DNA of 64,000 nt from positions 2,126,001 to 2,190,000 of the forward strand of contig JAKNDB010000088.1 in assembly GCA_024305405.1 (NCBI GenBank), given 5' to 3'. Each line of letters opens with the position of its first letter. The first letter of the stretch is position 1. This stretch comes from Dirofilaria immitis (Eukaryota > Nematoda > Chromadorea > Rhabditida > Onchocercidae). Positions 38,111 to 51,701 of this stretch are shown piece after piece. Below the pieces are notes generated by a model. It made no database searches. It was not told where the DNA came from and was given only the letters and a program-made list of their open reading frames with translations. The position numbers were made by a program, and so were the translations under genes.

Positions 38111-41100
38111 TTTGCATGTTCTTAAATTTGATAATAATTTGAAATCAAGTATATAAATTGTAATTTCTATTAGAAAGAAAAAAAATTTATATTTTCTTCC
38201 GATTTGTTTTTTTTTTCATTCTCAATATTATCAGTTTTTAGATTCTTTTTTATTTAAAGGTTTAATTACATATTTCATTTCAAAAAATAAAATACTTTTA
38301 AACTAATTTTTATTAATTTATTATTCCACTCTTTCATTTCTGCAACTTTCTTGCAAAAAAAAAGGACTATCATTTATTTAATTGTTTAAAAAGAATTTAG
38401 TCATCAAAAAATATTGAAAAAAAGAGGAAGAAAAAGAGAAAGAAAAAAGGAAGGAAAAACGAAATATTTTACGATGAGATATTATGTAAATAAACAAACG
38501 AATAAGTATATTGTATAATTACAAATTATCAATTATTTTTCACAATTTACTGAAATTTTATTATAAAATTTTTGAAATTCAAATAATTAAAATTAAATAA
38601 TCAAAAATACCGTAACCAATAAAATATTTATAAAAGCGATAATAAAGTAAAACTAAATAATTTTAAATGTAAAATAATTCATTATATCAATGTCATTCAA
38701 ATATATATATGCATACATATGCATATATATATATATATTTGAATTTAAATTTATTTCTTTTGTTTTTATTTTTCATTCATTCGACTCTCATTTATTTCAT
38801 ATCAAACAAATAGATCGGAGCAATGAAAAAAAAAGGAAAAAGAGGGAGTGAAAGATTAAATGGATATAAATTATATTGCTTGCAAATTATATATATTTAT
38901 AATAATTATATATATATAATTTTGTTATTTGATTTTTATCAGTTGATTTTTTTGATTATGGCAAATTTTTTTATAATCAATAAAATAATACTTATAATTA
39001 ATTGAATTCTTTTATTTAATAAAAAAATCTGGTAACAGTTAAAAAAAAAAAGATAATGAAAATATTATTATGAAATACATAAAAATGATAATATTAGTAT
39101 TTTTTGAAAAAAAAATTTTTGTTATCGTTGAAAAAATGTTGATAGTGAAAGTTTCACTAATAATAATAATTTTTAAGATAAAAAAAAGTGTAGACCAAAT
39201 TTATTCTGATTTTTTAAAAACAACATGACATTTATAGGAGTGAAATATTTGGAAATATCGACGAAATTTTCTTCTAATTTAAATAAATTATTGATAAGTT
39301 TAATTAAACTGCAACTTAAAACAATCATAAAATCAAATATTAAATTAAATTAAAAATAGCAAAATACACAAAATTACAATCATTCAATAATTTTTGATGC
39401 TTGATTTTAAAACATATTTAATTTAATCTTTTTATGATATAATATTGAAATGATAGGAGGGAAATATTAAATATTCGAATTTATTTCATTCAAAAAATTA
39501 TATAAATATATATATCTTAATTATTAAATAATTTTCAATATCTAATTTTAAAATATTTCGATTTAAAAATTCTTTCCCCCGCCCCCAAAAAAAAAAAAGG
39601 AAATAAAATGAGATTGTTATTCCATTTAAATTCTTATATGATTACAATATTAATATTATAAATATTAAATGATAGATAATGATGAAAACAAAATTATCAA
39701 ATATTTGAAAAGTTTATTCCTATTCAAAAATTATATAAATGTATTTATTTCAATAATTTTTATAATACTTAAATTTAAAAATTTTCTTTGTCTTTTTGCT
39801 AATGTAATAAATAAAATTACATATCATTTAATTTCTATAGGATAACAACATCAAAGTGATCAATATTCCATCCTGGAAAAAAAGGAAAGAAAAATGACGA
39901 TGATAACATTGTCATACGTTACCATCAAAATACCGTACCGTATTTTCCCCTTATCTACCTGTTGTAATTATATGCATTTAAGAAGCAAAAGACTCGTGAG
40001 AAGGATGTCAACGATGTGATGGCGGTATTATTGCTGAAGTTTTTCTTCTTTTTTTTGCAAAACTTCCGATATTAGACGATAACAAGTCTACTTCTTCCAA
40101 TTTTTGATTGATTGATTGATTTGATTGATTCAAATATTTTACACTCACTTTTCTTTCTTTCTTTCTTTCTTACCTTTCTCATCAAAAATAATAATTACTA
40201 TGTTTGATGATATTTTATATGCATAACATTAAGTATTTTATTCCGGCAAGTTAAGCTAATTAATACCTTTTTTGAAAGTATTTTAATTATGTATCTGATA
40301 ATTTGCATATTTATTATAAATGTTAATTAATACTTTTTTGATAGAATTTCAATTACTGTATTTGATAATTTTGCATATTCATTAAAATGAAAAAAATTCG
40401 AAACAAATTTTCAAAAAATTTAAAACATCATTTTCATCAATTTTCGAATTATTCTCTTTAATAGCTACGCATAACTAGTGCGTTCATTAGAATGAAAAAA
40501 ATTTTTAAATAATTTTGAAAATAAATTCGGGAAAAATTTTCAATATCATAGTTTTTAATTTGTAATAAAAAAATCATTTGTTGGTTATAAACAAAAATTA
40601 TTCATAATGGAAAGTTTATGCAATGAATAAAAAATATATTAAAAATAATTTTACATGATAAATAAGATTGTTAAATTATAAATTATTTATTAATTATAAT
40701 TTAATTATTTATAATTTTTAGGAAATTTTTATAATGAATAAAATTATTCTTATATGAATGCAAAATTTCTCATAATTAGTTAGAAATTGTTTAATGACAT
40801 ATATGATTTAGTGAGAGCAGCAAAAAATTTTAGATAATTAAATTTTATTTTATTCTTTAAAAATTTAACATGTTACTTCGTTACTGTAATTTAAAAATAT
40901 ATTTCTACAACTTTGCGAGAAAAAAGGAAAGAAGAAATGCTATTGAAAATTTAAAAACCAATCATTATATTTTTTACATTCTTCGGTACAATTACATCGT
41001 GGGAAATATTATAAAAATATTATGAAAAATAAATATTGCAAAAAAATATTTGTAAAAGTTTCAACTATCTAATTGAGTGAATAACAAGATTCGAAAGAAA

Positions 41101-43615
41101 AAAAATTGGAATAAAGTGCGAAGAATGGATTTGAAACTTAGAATTTTAAAATCGAAAGCTAAAAATTTTTTATTTAAAAATAATAATTTAGTTTTGATTA
41201 AAAATATAATAATGCATAATAATAATAGTAAATTTCGATTAAAAATATTAAAAAATTCAAAAAATTTATTAACAATTTTTATTCTTTCTCATTCTTTCAT
41301 CACTATTCTAAATATCTCTTCTTTAGTTTGAAGTCGATAAACTTTTCCAAAAACGATTGAGATAATCCTTGTGCTTAGCTAAGGTTAATCATATAATTTG
41401 AATAATAATAACCATTCGGAATTATTTATGATTAGATATATAAAATTGTTTTAAAATTTATCCTAATAACCCGAATATTATAAAAATGAAAAGAAAAGAT
41501 TGAAATTTAAACTTTTAAAAATAACAAATAAATTTTGAATTAAAATTTTCACGAATAAATTTAAGCAAATGAAAAAAAATAGGAAGTAAACTTAAAAATA
41601 AAAAATGAAACTTTTTACAAAATTTTATGCTTTTTTTGTATATACCAAAAAAAAAAGAAAAAACAATTGCAACTCCAAATCCCGCAAAATTGTAGCATCT
41701 GGTGGGCCGTATAAAAAATAATTGACAAATGGTGACCTTTTCACTTCTTCCTCTTCTTTCTCCTGGTTCCTTTTTTCTATTTGCCTTTTTTCTCGACTGT
41801 GTTCATTTTACGCCTTCTTTCCTCTTTGGTTAATATTTTGTAAGATGTTGTTGTTCGATGATTATTGGATTGGGATAAATTCTTACTAATGGAATTATCA
41901 TTCCCGATCCATGCAGAGCGCATAAAATGGTCAAATATTTTATAGATTTAAAAAACAAAACAAACAATCAGAAAGATAATAATAATACGTGTTGCGAAAA
42001 TGTTTTGATATATTTTGAAATGAATTAATTATAATTCACAATACAATTAAATTCAACGAATATACGAAATAACTATCATTAGGATGATGTATATTTATAT
42101 TTGTGAGGAAAATATTCAAGTGATATTTCTTGGATAATTATTAAAAATAATTATGAATGATTATAAAACTTACATAGTTTTATTTATAAGAGAATTGAGC
42201 CTTAAATTTTATTATTTAATTTACAAATGAAATGATTTTGTAAATAAAAAATTTTATGAAATTATTTAATAATATGAAAAAAATTATGACTGAATTAATT
42301 ACTAAAGAATATTTTCTGCAGAAAAAAAATGTATCACAATAATTTCATTTATCGATCGATCAATGTACACTATCATAATAATTCATTTATCAATTAATCA
42401 ATGCAATATTATCATAATAATTTACGAACAAGTATCAATGCGATTATTTTCGCTTATTTATCGTTTATCAAATTTAGTTGAGCGAAATATTTTGAAATGA
42501 TTCAACGTTGTGCGATAAATTGTAGATTTCATTATTTATAGCCAGTGATGATACTTCAGTATCGCTGTAAGCAAAAGATTCACGAAGGAGTATGCTATGA
42601 TTTGGATAATTATAGAAGACTTAAAATGCAGTAATATATATAGAAGAATTATAGAAGACTTAAAAACGAGTAATTAATATCGTCTAGTTTAGTGTATTAA
42701 TATTTTTCTTCATTTCTAAGCATTTACAACAATTAAGCAGTAAAAATATATGATGCTCTAATTTTAGTCAATTTTAAATTAGTAAACATATACAAAATTC
42801 GGAGGCAGTTTTATTACGAAATATTCCAGTTAAAATCATAAATATATTTGTTAATATTTGCAATTTCCACAACAATATTCAAATTATATGATCTTACTGA
42901 AACAGACACAAATAATTATGTTTTTCCTACCTAGTTGGATGAATTAGTGCAAATAACTTCACCAGATAAAAAAAATTTCAAAATTTTCATCAATATTATT
43001 TATATTATGTTGAATAAGCTAATTTTCAAAATTGTATGTATGGAAAAAAAACGAGATTTTTTTAAAAAAGAATTAATTCATATTTTAATTTAATCTTATC
43101 ACTATCCCGATAATGATAGAAGATGAAACTTCTTTATCAGTATTAAGCGGCTAAATGACATTTTCATTATTTATTATTTTTTAATTTTTATTTCTTATCG
43201 TTTTCTTTCCTACTATATTGTAATGAATATTATTATATGTTTTAAATTTTGGACATTCTATGTCTCTAAAATTTAAACTTCTTCATAGAATAACTTTCCT
43301 TTTTTAATATGCTATGTCTATAAGTAAATGATTCCAGGTGATACTGATAACTCAGAAGTTTTTTCAAATATAAGTAAACAATTTCAGACAACACTGATAA
43401 CTCAATTTATGTTAAATAGACAAACAATCTTCGTACAACTTAGAACATTTGATAACTAGTGCAGAACAAAGGAAACGAATGAATTATCTGCGACATCATT
43501 CATCCAATCATGATTTTGATACACATAAATTATAGTTTAAATAATAATTAGACAATAATTTTATACGATTTTAACTGAACCTTTCATGAATTTATGTTTC
43601 CAACATGATTAAAAC
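38111..43615. other. Long gene-poor AT-rich interval
   Basis: No coding frame I can support. Simple-sequence patches include (GATT)n-like repeats at about 40,105-40,132, (TTTC)n at 40,150-40,175, a C-rich run at 39,576-39,588, AT palindromes at 38,700-38,742, and a duplicated phrase containing ATAATTATAGAAGACTTAAA at 42,604-42,665. Confidence 0.5.
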
Positions 43616-43628
43616 TATTCTATATAAC

Positions 43629-43865
<237 letters not shown>

Positions 43866-43869
43866 ATGA

Positions 43870-46555
43870 TCATTTTTCGAGAAAAAAAGTAACTTAGCCA
43901 AATTATGATATATTTAAGAGTATGCTAAAAAGTATAATTTTTTTTCACAAATAGTTTATTTATTCATGTTACTGTTTGCAACATAATTAATATTTATACT
44001 TATTATTTTTCCCATTATAAATTGATTTCATATGTATCAATTAAAAAGCACTACGTAACTACTTTTAAAAATTAATCTAAAATCAATTTATAATTTCATA
44101 ATTTAGAATGAAATTTTCAGTAATATTAATATATTTTCAACATTTGCATCTTGTTATTTTTATACCTTATTTTGAAATAAATTGAAGTAGGTCAATATCA
44201 ATGAATTAATATATCACAAATATTGATTGCTATGATGAAATGGGAAAACTATTAAAGTTTGCAACAAATTGAATGAAAGCAATTCTCTTCATTAGGAGAA
44301 TCTACTAATAATCTCAATGTAAAATGATATTTGTAATTAATTAAAATTTCTATCTTCTAAACTATTTCATTGGACTCGAAAGCAAGAAAAATTCAGTTGT
44401 AATGAGTTCGTTGCTTTGTTCATCGCCTGTGATCTATCGTTTTCTTAATTATCAGTATCAAAAGCTTGATAATCACTGCTACACTGTAAAACTTTTATAT
44501 TTTCTCCTTCTTGTTTTATCCCGCACTATTGTCTTCAGATCTCTTATCATATTTAAAATCATCATTGCTTACCTCCAAATATCACATTGAACATATCATC
44601 AATTTATAGGATAGAATATCATTAAGATTTATCGAATAACAAATGTAATTAGTTATCCGTCGCTAACTTCACTTCAAATTAAGCAAATGCAAAAATATTA
44701 ATACATCGCATCCATCAAACAAAATGCTTAAATTTGACGGATGAAAGGAAGGAATAATCGTTGTAAATACAATGAAAGTAAATACAATAAGTATGATTGT
44801 TATGAAATTTTTTCAATGCCTTATTTAGTAATTTTTATTATTTTACTATAGCAAATTTATACTTGAAAACACGATAGATTACGATCATTATGATTGATTC
44901 TTTTATTCTTAACATTGATCCTTCTCTAATCGATCTTAACTCTAACCTCATGTATAGCAGATATTTGTTTGCTATATGATAATCCTAGTTATGATAAAGA
45001 TTTATCGATTGATAGAGAATTTAATTATTCAAAAATATCTTAATAAAGTTAACAATCATCCGAAAATATTAGCAGATTGATTGATTGATTGTTAAATTTT
45101 CCTTTTTCTGTTACTATTAAATTAAAGAATTGGAATCATTTTTTTTTGAGAATTTATTTTGAATGATAAACTAAGATCATTATGATTGATTCTTCTGTTC
45201 CCAACACTGATTCTTTTGATTGATCTTAACTTTTTATATGGTATATCCTAGTACAATGTACAACATGTTAATTTAATAGTATTTACAAAAATTAATTTAT
45301 AAACTTATAATTAATTTACAAACGTGTTGTTAATTTTAGTGTAAAGAAATTTTGTTTTCCCGAAATATTTTTATAAAAAAAAAAGTGCATTATTTGCATT
45401 ATTTGATTTATTTGATTAATTATCGAGGAACAAGGAAATTTTTCTTCTTATCATGCTCTGATATTTTTATAATATAAAGATCTTTAATTATTTTATCATA
45501 TCTATATTCAAAAAAATATTTCGATTTTTCTAACATTTTCTGAGCTCAAAAAATCAATATTACCATGTTTTATCATTATGGTTTTGGAAAAAATGCGCTT
45601 TAAAGCGATTTAAATCGACTATCCTTAAAAAAATTCTATGTAGTATTCTTTCCTATCATATCGTCTTACATCTTTAATCAAATAATGCAAATCATTATCA
45701 TTTCCTGGATGGCAAATTTGCTCAAAAAGACAGATTCAAATCTTTGTAATTGTCTATTTTTAATTATGAAATTGGTGTATATAATTAATCTTTCTTAAAC
45801 TATTATGATAAAACATGACAATATTGACTGATTGATTGATTTCTTGAGCTCAACGATAATGCTGCGATATCAGCAGTTCCGATTGCTTATCAAAGTAAAC
45901 CAGTCTGGTCTTTATTTTTCAAAAAAAAAAAAAAGTAATCAAATCAAACAATAGTAGAAATGATATGATGATATGATTATGATTATTTTATTCTGGGCAT
46001 AATATTAAAATATAATAAATATTGATAAATTATAGGATGAATTTACTGAATAAATCGAATAATCGTATCAAATATGATATTGAATTTGAGACAAATAAAT
46101 TTACTGAAAAAATGCAAAGTTTATTATTGTTTCATAGTCAGTCAGTCCAATTTTCGTCGGCTGAACGATTCAGTTTTGTGCTAAGAAAAAAAAGGTATAA
46201 ATGATAAATTCTAGCATAGATGATAGGTAATATTTTTTTGAATTTATCAAATCTTCTAGACATGTATTATCAATGATAATATGATTCTTCTAGCTTTACT
46301 TTAAGGATGTAAAACTTATCAATCAGTTCACTAAAACAAGTGGTAGGAAAAGAAGACATCTGAAAGAGAGACAAAATGAGAAGTGATAATTGCCTATAAT
46401 TGATGAAGATGGCAGATTTGTGAAAATAGCCATCATATCAGTTCAATAAATGCTATCACCTTGTTAATTGATTATTTTAGAATATTTCACTTGAAAGGAA
46501 ATGATTTTCAACAGCATTGCAATAATATGTGAGAAAAATTTTACTCAAGAAGGAA
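43870..46555. other. AT-rich interval with diverged repeats
   Basis: A segment at about 44,878-44,945 recurs in diverged form at about 45,170-45,235 (shared phrase ATCATTATGATTGATTCTT, then TTGATCTTAAC). A 60-codon frame at 46,022-46,204 follows an acceptor-like TATAGG but has no other support. Confidence 0.4.
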
Positions 46556-46559
46556 CATT

Positions 46560-47640
46560 AGTTATTATTTTCGCTATTTGTTAATCCTCACATTTATTTA
46601 TTATTGTATAACCATATCTGTTGTGTATATGTATTATAAAGATTCCCTTACACTTATCCTCATATTCCTGCAATTGGTTGTTTTATCGTATATTTATTTA
46701 CATATTTATTCATTTTTTGCTACACCTGATCATCTTTCAGGATTTCAATTCAGTCTTTGAAGTGATTTTATGATGACTCATGTGATGATATGCTTCCCTG
46801 AGTCAGACATGATCATTATTTTTTAAGAAAAATATTGCGGTGATACTTTTCATATCTTTTTTTTCAGGATGGAGACGAAAGTTCGGAATGAATCAATGGA
46901 TTATAATAAGTTTGGTACAACAATTAAAATTTGGATTATTTGTATAGTGATACTTGCATTAATACTTGCATATATTTTGAAGAGAAGGTTTACTCGTGAT
47001 AATACAATTCTTATCATGGAATTATACGATTCTGAAAAAACTATGCTGTTTTCGAAGCTAATTAATCCAAGGAAATATTATTTTCATATCTAGTACTGAA
47101 ATGCATTATTTCGAATATTCCTCTCGATGCAATTGTTAGTTATTAAATAAAAGTTTCCAACTTTTTGTATTATCGTATTTTTCGATTATGCGGTAATGAT
47201 GGTTTTTATAAATTGTAAAATTCTACATTCTAAGTCGGTCTGGGAGAATTGTTCACGGAAATTATCTTTTTTTGCAAAGTTTTCGGCATATATGAATATG
47301 TATTAAACACACGACATTTATTAATTGAAATCAAATTTTTTTTTCCTATTTCCGCTAATATAGCATCATTTAAAAAAACGAAAAATTAAAATCAAATGAA
47401 ATTATGGAAAAAAAAAATGTATAACAGCTTTGCATAAATTATTTCAAACAATACAATAACAGCAATTCAAATAAATTCATTTGATAAAAGGATAAAACAA
47501 TGGTGTTAAACATTGGCCGAATAATCTCCCTTTCATTATTACGCGTGGATTGCTATTTCTATTATAGTTAGATTGACACTCCTACCTTAACGGGTATTTA
47601 TATATACAATTATTGGCGATTTATACAATTAAGGCTGACA
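46560..47640 (+). repeat. SRP-receptor-beta repeat unit, copy outside the palindrome
   Basis: Direct, diverged repeat of 52,915-54,265. Shared parts are a hydrophobic frame (YYKDSLTLIL..LQLVVLS here, YYKDFLTLIL..LQLIVLS there), the SRPRB-like exon, and a 3' block with AACAGCTTTGCATAAATTAT and CCTACCTTAACGGGTATTTA. Its 3' half overlaps the left palindrome arm. Confidence 0.75.
46869..47093 (+). pseudogene. Truncated SRP receptor beta-like fragment
   Basis: SRP receptor beta is the ER-membrane small GTPase that anchors the SRP receptor. This open frame has its N-terminal layout: one transmembrane segment (IWIICIVILALILAYIL), a basic stretch, then NTILIMELYDSEKTMLFSKL, equivalent to the G1/P-loop region (G-x4-GKT in functional proteins). 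Here the loop reads ELYDSEKT, so the conserved Gly residues and hence nucleotide binding are probably lost. Nothing matching G2-G5 follows. It is best read as a decayed first-exon copy. Confidence 0.6.
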
Positions 47641-48099
47641 GAAATGACCAAGTTATTCTTGCATTAAATTTTCTTTTACAAATTTTAATCTATAAGCTTC
47701 ACTTTATTTGCTTTCTTAGAGAATATTTTGCTATAAACATGTAAATAAACGAGTCTTGAAAACAAAATTATTTTCCTATAATTTTCTAAAGACCTTTTGA
47801 CCTTTTCTCTGCTACAATATTATTTTTTCTTTAGTTATACAAGTTGTACAAATTTTGCTGTAGAATATCTTGAGCTGATTTTCAGTAAAAATAACTTGTC
47901 ATGTATATGATATAAATGAGGAATGCCATATTTTATCAATATTGGTTGTATTTTTCAAATGTAATTTATTTAGAAAAACATTTGTTAGAAAAAATTTCTT
48001 CTGAAGATCGAATTCTTTGTAGGACGCACAATCAGATATTTCTTCAATATAATTGTGTCGTATGCTGCTAAACTTGAATATTTTTTAGAAATTGCAAGA

Positions 48100-49165
48100 A
48101 TGTTTATGAGCATACATTTCATCTGTTCTTTTTCGTCGTTTTTCAATTGTTCGACATTCAAACGGTAAGTTAATTAAAAATAATATATTAAAATTAACAC
48201 AGTATTGTTTTCAAGATTTTAAAAATTTTAAGGAAATATGAAATGGGTAATTAATATAATATAACATAATTTGAGGAAGCACAACCACAACTGATGAAGC
48301 TGCTCGATTTATCAATACTAAATGAAAAAATAACAAAACAATTGAACTTATCAATGATGGGAGTGAATGAGAAACAAACTGAACCGTTGGACTTATCAGT
48401 GATGGGAACAGATGACGAACAAACAGAAGTGTTAGATTTATCAATTCCAAAAGTGAACATAAAAGAAGCAGCAGATCAATGTAACATATCAATTCAAAAT
48501 GAAGAAAATGAGTCAACGAAATTAAATAAAGTAATGAATGATGAACAAAGTGAACCATCGAATTTACCGATTCAAGAAGCGGATGAAGAAAGAAAAAAGA
48601 AAAAAAAGAAAGCGAAAAAGAAATGTAATGTATGCGGAAAAGAAATGGCAGGCAATTTGAAAAAGCATATGCTAACTCATACCAGTGAGAAACCATACAT
48701 TTGTTCGACATGTGGGAAAAGTTTCACGCTATTATGGAATTTGAAAATCCATATGCAAATTCATAACGGTGTGAAGCCCTACGGTTGTTCGCAATGTGAG
48801 AAACATTTTACTCGAAAATCAGATTTGAAGAGGCATATGCTAATTCACACCGGTGAGAAGTCCGAGAATTGTCCGCAATGTAAGAAAAATTTTACTCAAA
48901 AAGAACATTAACAGAACATATGCGAGTTCATAGCCGTAAAGTGAATGTGGGAAAAGTTGCTCGCAATTCTCAATTACATAGGCAGAGTGATGCCGATGAG
49001 AAACCATACACTGCTGAGAATGTTGTAATTTAAAAGAGCATATAGTAACTCATTGCAAAGAGGATACTCTTCAGTTGTTCTTTATGCAGTGGTAGTTTTA
49101 AATCGAACAAAAATTTAAAATTTTACATAAAAGATTTTCATACTAAAAAAATAAACATTTAAAAG
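48100..49165 (+). CDS. Zinc-finger protein with tandem PxDLS-like motifs and probable signal-peptide exon (copy A)
   Basis: Main exon from about 48,276 (TTTGAG acceptor). N-terminal repeats of about 15 residues carry LLDLSI, QLNLSM, PLDLSV and VLDLSI; PLDLS is the classic CtBP-binding sequence, so a corepressor-recruiting role is inferred. A Lys-rich run (RKKKKKKAKKK, probable NLS) precedes the fingers: a short CNVC..HMLTH (10 residues instead of 12), CSTC..HMQIH and CSQC..HMLIH with TGEK-type linkers. Finger 4 (CPQC) hits a stop at 48,909; one more A in the run near 48,900 restores C-x2-C-x12-H-x3-H (HMRVH). Further decayed finger pieces (ECCNLKEH, CSLC) reach 49,165. An upstream exon (48,100-48,164, GTAAGT donor) reads MFMSIHFICSF, then HLFFFVVFQLFDIQT in the frame that joins the main exon; one extra T in the T run unites them as a signal peptide. 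Activity is uncertain. Confidence 0.7.
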
Positions 49166-49369
49166 ATCTGAAACTGAAATATACATCACTTCCACGTATT
49201 TCATCAATTGGATTTTTATTATTTAATCATGAATATAGAATTTTACATTTTATGAAAGTCATCATTGCCGCATAATCGAAAAATACGACAGCACAAAAAG
49301 TTGGAAGCTTCCGATCAATAAATAACAATTGTATCGAGAGGAATATTCGAAATGATGTATTTCAGTATT

Positions 49370-49542
49370 AGAGATGAAAACAATATTTACTTGGATTAAT
49401 TAGCTTCGAAAACAGTATAGTTTTTCCAGAATCGTATAATTCCATAATAAGAATTGTATTATTACGAGTAAACCTTCTCATCAAAATATATGCAAGTATC
49501 CACTATACAAGTAATCTAGATTTTAATTGTTGTACCAAACTT
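49370..49542 (-). pseudogene. SRP receptor beta-like fragment, inverted, with stop
   Basis: Inverted relative to the 46.9-kb fragment and continuous with it in sequence content: the same TM and P-loop region (LYDSGKTILFSKL), but with a TAG in the membrane segment and a one-base shift near 49,500. Together with 46,869-47,230 it flanks the zinc-finger gene as a nested inverted repeat. Confidence 0.6.
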
Positions 49543-49574
49543 TATCACCGCAATATTTTTCTTGAAAAAATAAT

Positions 49575-49990
49575 AATCATGTTTGACTCGATACGTTTTG
49601 GGAAACGTGGAAACGAAGTACTTAGCAAGCCTCAGAGATCGAACGCCAACAATAGGAAAAATTGTATTGGTAGATGAAACAGACACTCCTGAAGGATTAT
49701 AGAAGTTAGTAAGAGAACTCAAAAGGGAAGAGATGGGATAGTAAGAACTGCATTGGTGAAAATGTCCAACAGAAATTACTTAGGGAGGACAATCAACATG
49801 CTATATCCTCTCGATGTCGACAACGCAACAAATGTGGTTGATAAAAAGGTGAAAAATATAACCACGAATCCAAACGAAAATATATCACCGAAGATTAGGA
49901 GTGTCATGAAGAGGCGATGTCTGGTTGAACAAGACTCTGCCTGAAGGCATTGTACTTTTTCAGTCGGGAATGTGCCGAAGCATGTTAATA
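49575..49990 (+). pseudogene. BEL/Pao integrase C-terminal tail (DUF5641-like) relic
   Basis: Pieces in different frames match the conserved tail after the BEL/Pao integrase core: LRDRTPTIGKIVLV, DETDTP, a glycine-arginine step, GIVRTALVKM and the closing NMLYPLDV. There is a stop after DTPEG and shifts near 49,700-49,745. The sequence CGGGAATGTGCCGAAGCATG just downstream (from about 49,968) recurs after each copy in the window and is probably the start of the 3' LTR. No upstream pol survives. Confidence 0.7.
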
Positions 49991-50063
49991 GTTGTATATA
50001 GATAAAAATGTTTAAAAAGACATTGATGTAAAATATGCATATATATGTATAATAAAATTGTAG

Positions 50064-50202
50064 TGATCCAGAAGTTCGAGATGCTATTCTTAATTATGCT
50101 AACACACTGGCACGATATTTTTGTATTAAAACACTCCTAGAATTGTCGACCTTTCATGCTAGTCCAAGTCAAAAGAAAATATTGCAAGAATTAATTTCTT
50201 AA
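50064..50202 (+). CDS. Orphan last-exon-like frame, 45 residues
   Basis: Follows an ATTGTAG acceptor directly after the BEL/Pao LTR-like sequence, and ends with TAA. It reads DPEVRDAILNYANTLARYF then KTLLEL and QKKILQELIS, with an amphipathic, protein-like composition and higher GC at codon positions than the flanks. I cannot assign the family or find its other exons. It could be the surviving 3' exon of a gene cut off by the retroelement. An identical copy lies in the right arm. Confidence 0.35.
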
Positions 50203-50209
50203 CTAATAT

Positions 50210-51130
50210 AAACAATAATATAGCCAAGTTTTAATGTTGAAATAAACTATAATTTTATTAATTGAGCATTATTGCTTATATCGATTTATATATCTAAAAT
50301 AAATTTAACAAATATATCATTCTTTTTTTCTCAAATGACTATTATCAAAGTGAGAAGCATCTTGTGAAATTTGTGAATTCAGCGATATTTATGTTAGAAA
50401 TCTTGGAATAATTAATTTATTTGCATTTTATCAGAAAAGATCATTTGCCAAAATTGAATGATATCATTCCTCAAGAAATTTGGATCATATCATTGCATAA
50501 GCAATAAATTTACTGGACTTTTTGTTTTCTCCACTCTTCGACATTATTTTGTTGGAAAATTACATTAATTCCTCACTATTTTTCATTCAATGCTAATATG
50601 TTGATGAGTGATAAGCACCGATAAAGATCTCGAAGTAAACAAAAGTTCATTAAACATAGCAATGCAGCTAAGGAATATTCGTCTTAATATGCCACGATGA
50701 TTAATCTGATCATTCAATGATCTAACTATATGTTAGATGGCTTAAAAATAAATTCGGGGAAAGATTACGAGACAATTCAAGCAATACTTTCTTTAAATTA
50801 TTTGTTGGTTTATGCTAGTAGTAACAATTAAGGCTTTTTTTTCAGATAGATGAAGTAAAATAATTCGATTATAATGTCTATCAGGAAGAGGAAATAAATA
50901 GATGAATTAAAATGTCGAATGTTTCTTCATCAGTTCTCTAACTGACGTCATCAGTCCTCATATGTTTTAAGAAATATTCAGAAAGTTCATGATAGTGGGA
51001 TCAAGGTTTTCATTTTGGTAGCATGTCTAAACTGCAAGAAAAGTAGCTACTCCGATTTTTTGTATTTCGTCGGATCTTACCCCTACGATCTAATATTTTT
51101 GTGCAGTTCAATTTTCATTCGTTCGTAAAG
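50210..51130. other. Non-coding flank of mrpl-33
   Basis: No coding signal recognised; contains the presumed promoter of the left mrpl-33 copy. An AG acceptor suitable for trans-splicing was not singled out. Confidence 0.35.
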
Positions 51131-51636
51131 ATGCCTCCAAAATCGAAGTAAGTAAAATCTTTGTAAAAATTTCCGTAGTTCGATATGCCAGTATTTTAGC
51201 AATCACATAGTGTAACGTAGTTTTATATAATTGTCTTATTCATTTAGTAACTTATTAATTCGTATTTGCAATTAACCATATATATCATGTAATTATTCTT
51301 TCCTACTGCCATTCGATATAGCATAGTCAAAATGCAATGAAAGTAATTGGAAATGTCGTCGTGAAATAATTACGCCTTAATCCACCTACTAGCACTTTCA
51401 TAACTTTTTTAATAACGTCGATAATATAATATTGCATGGAAGCTATTCATTTTTATCCATCCTCTTTTTTGCTTGTAAGAATCTCCTTTCTCAATTTTAA
51501 TTTTCAGGTATGTAATAGTGCAATTAGCCAGTGTTATATCGGGTTCTACACGAATATGGCTACGTGAAAGAACTGCTGATAAATTCCGTGGAATATTTTA
51601 TGATCCGGCAGGTAATTAATTTATATGGATTCTTTG

Positions 51637-51701
<65 letters not shown>

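Noticed and set aside
48211..48711. 166-codon minus-strand frame opposite zinc-finger copy A (and mirrored frames at 56,309-56,737 and 62,840-63,331)
   Set aside because: Antisense shadows of the zinc-finger coding strand; the plus reading has C2H2 spacing and the antisense has no family features.
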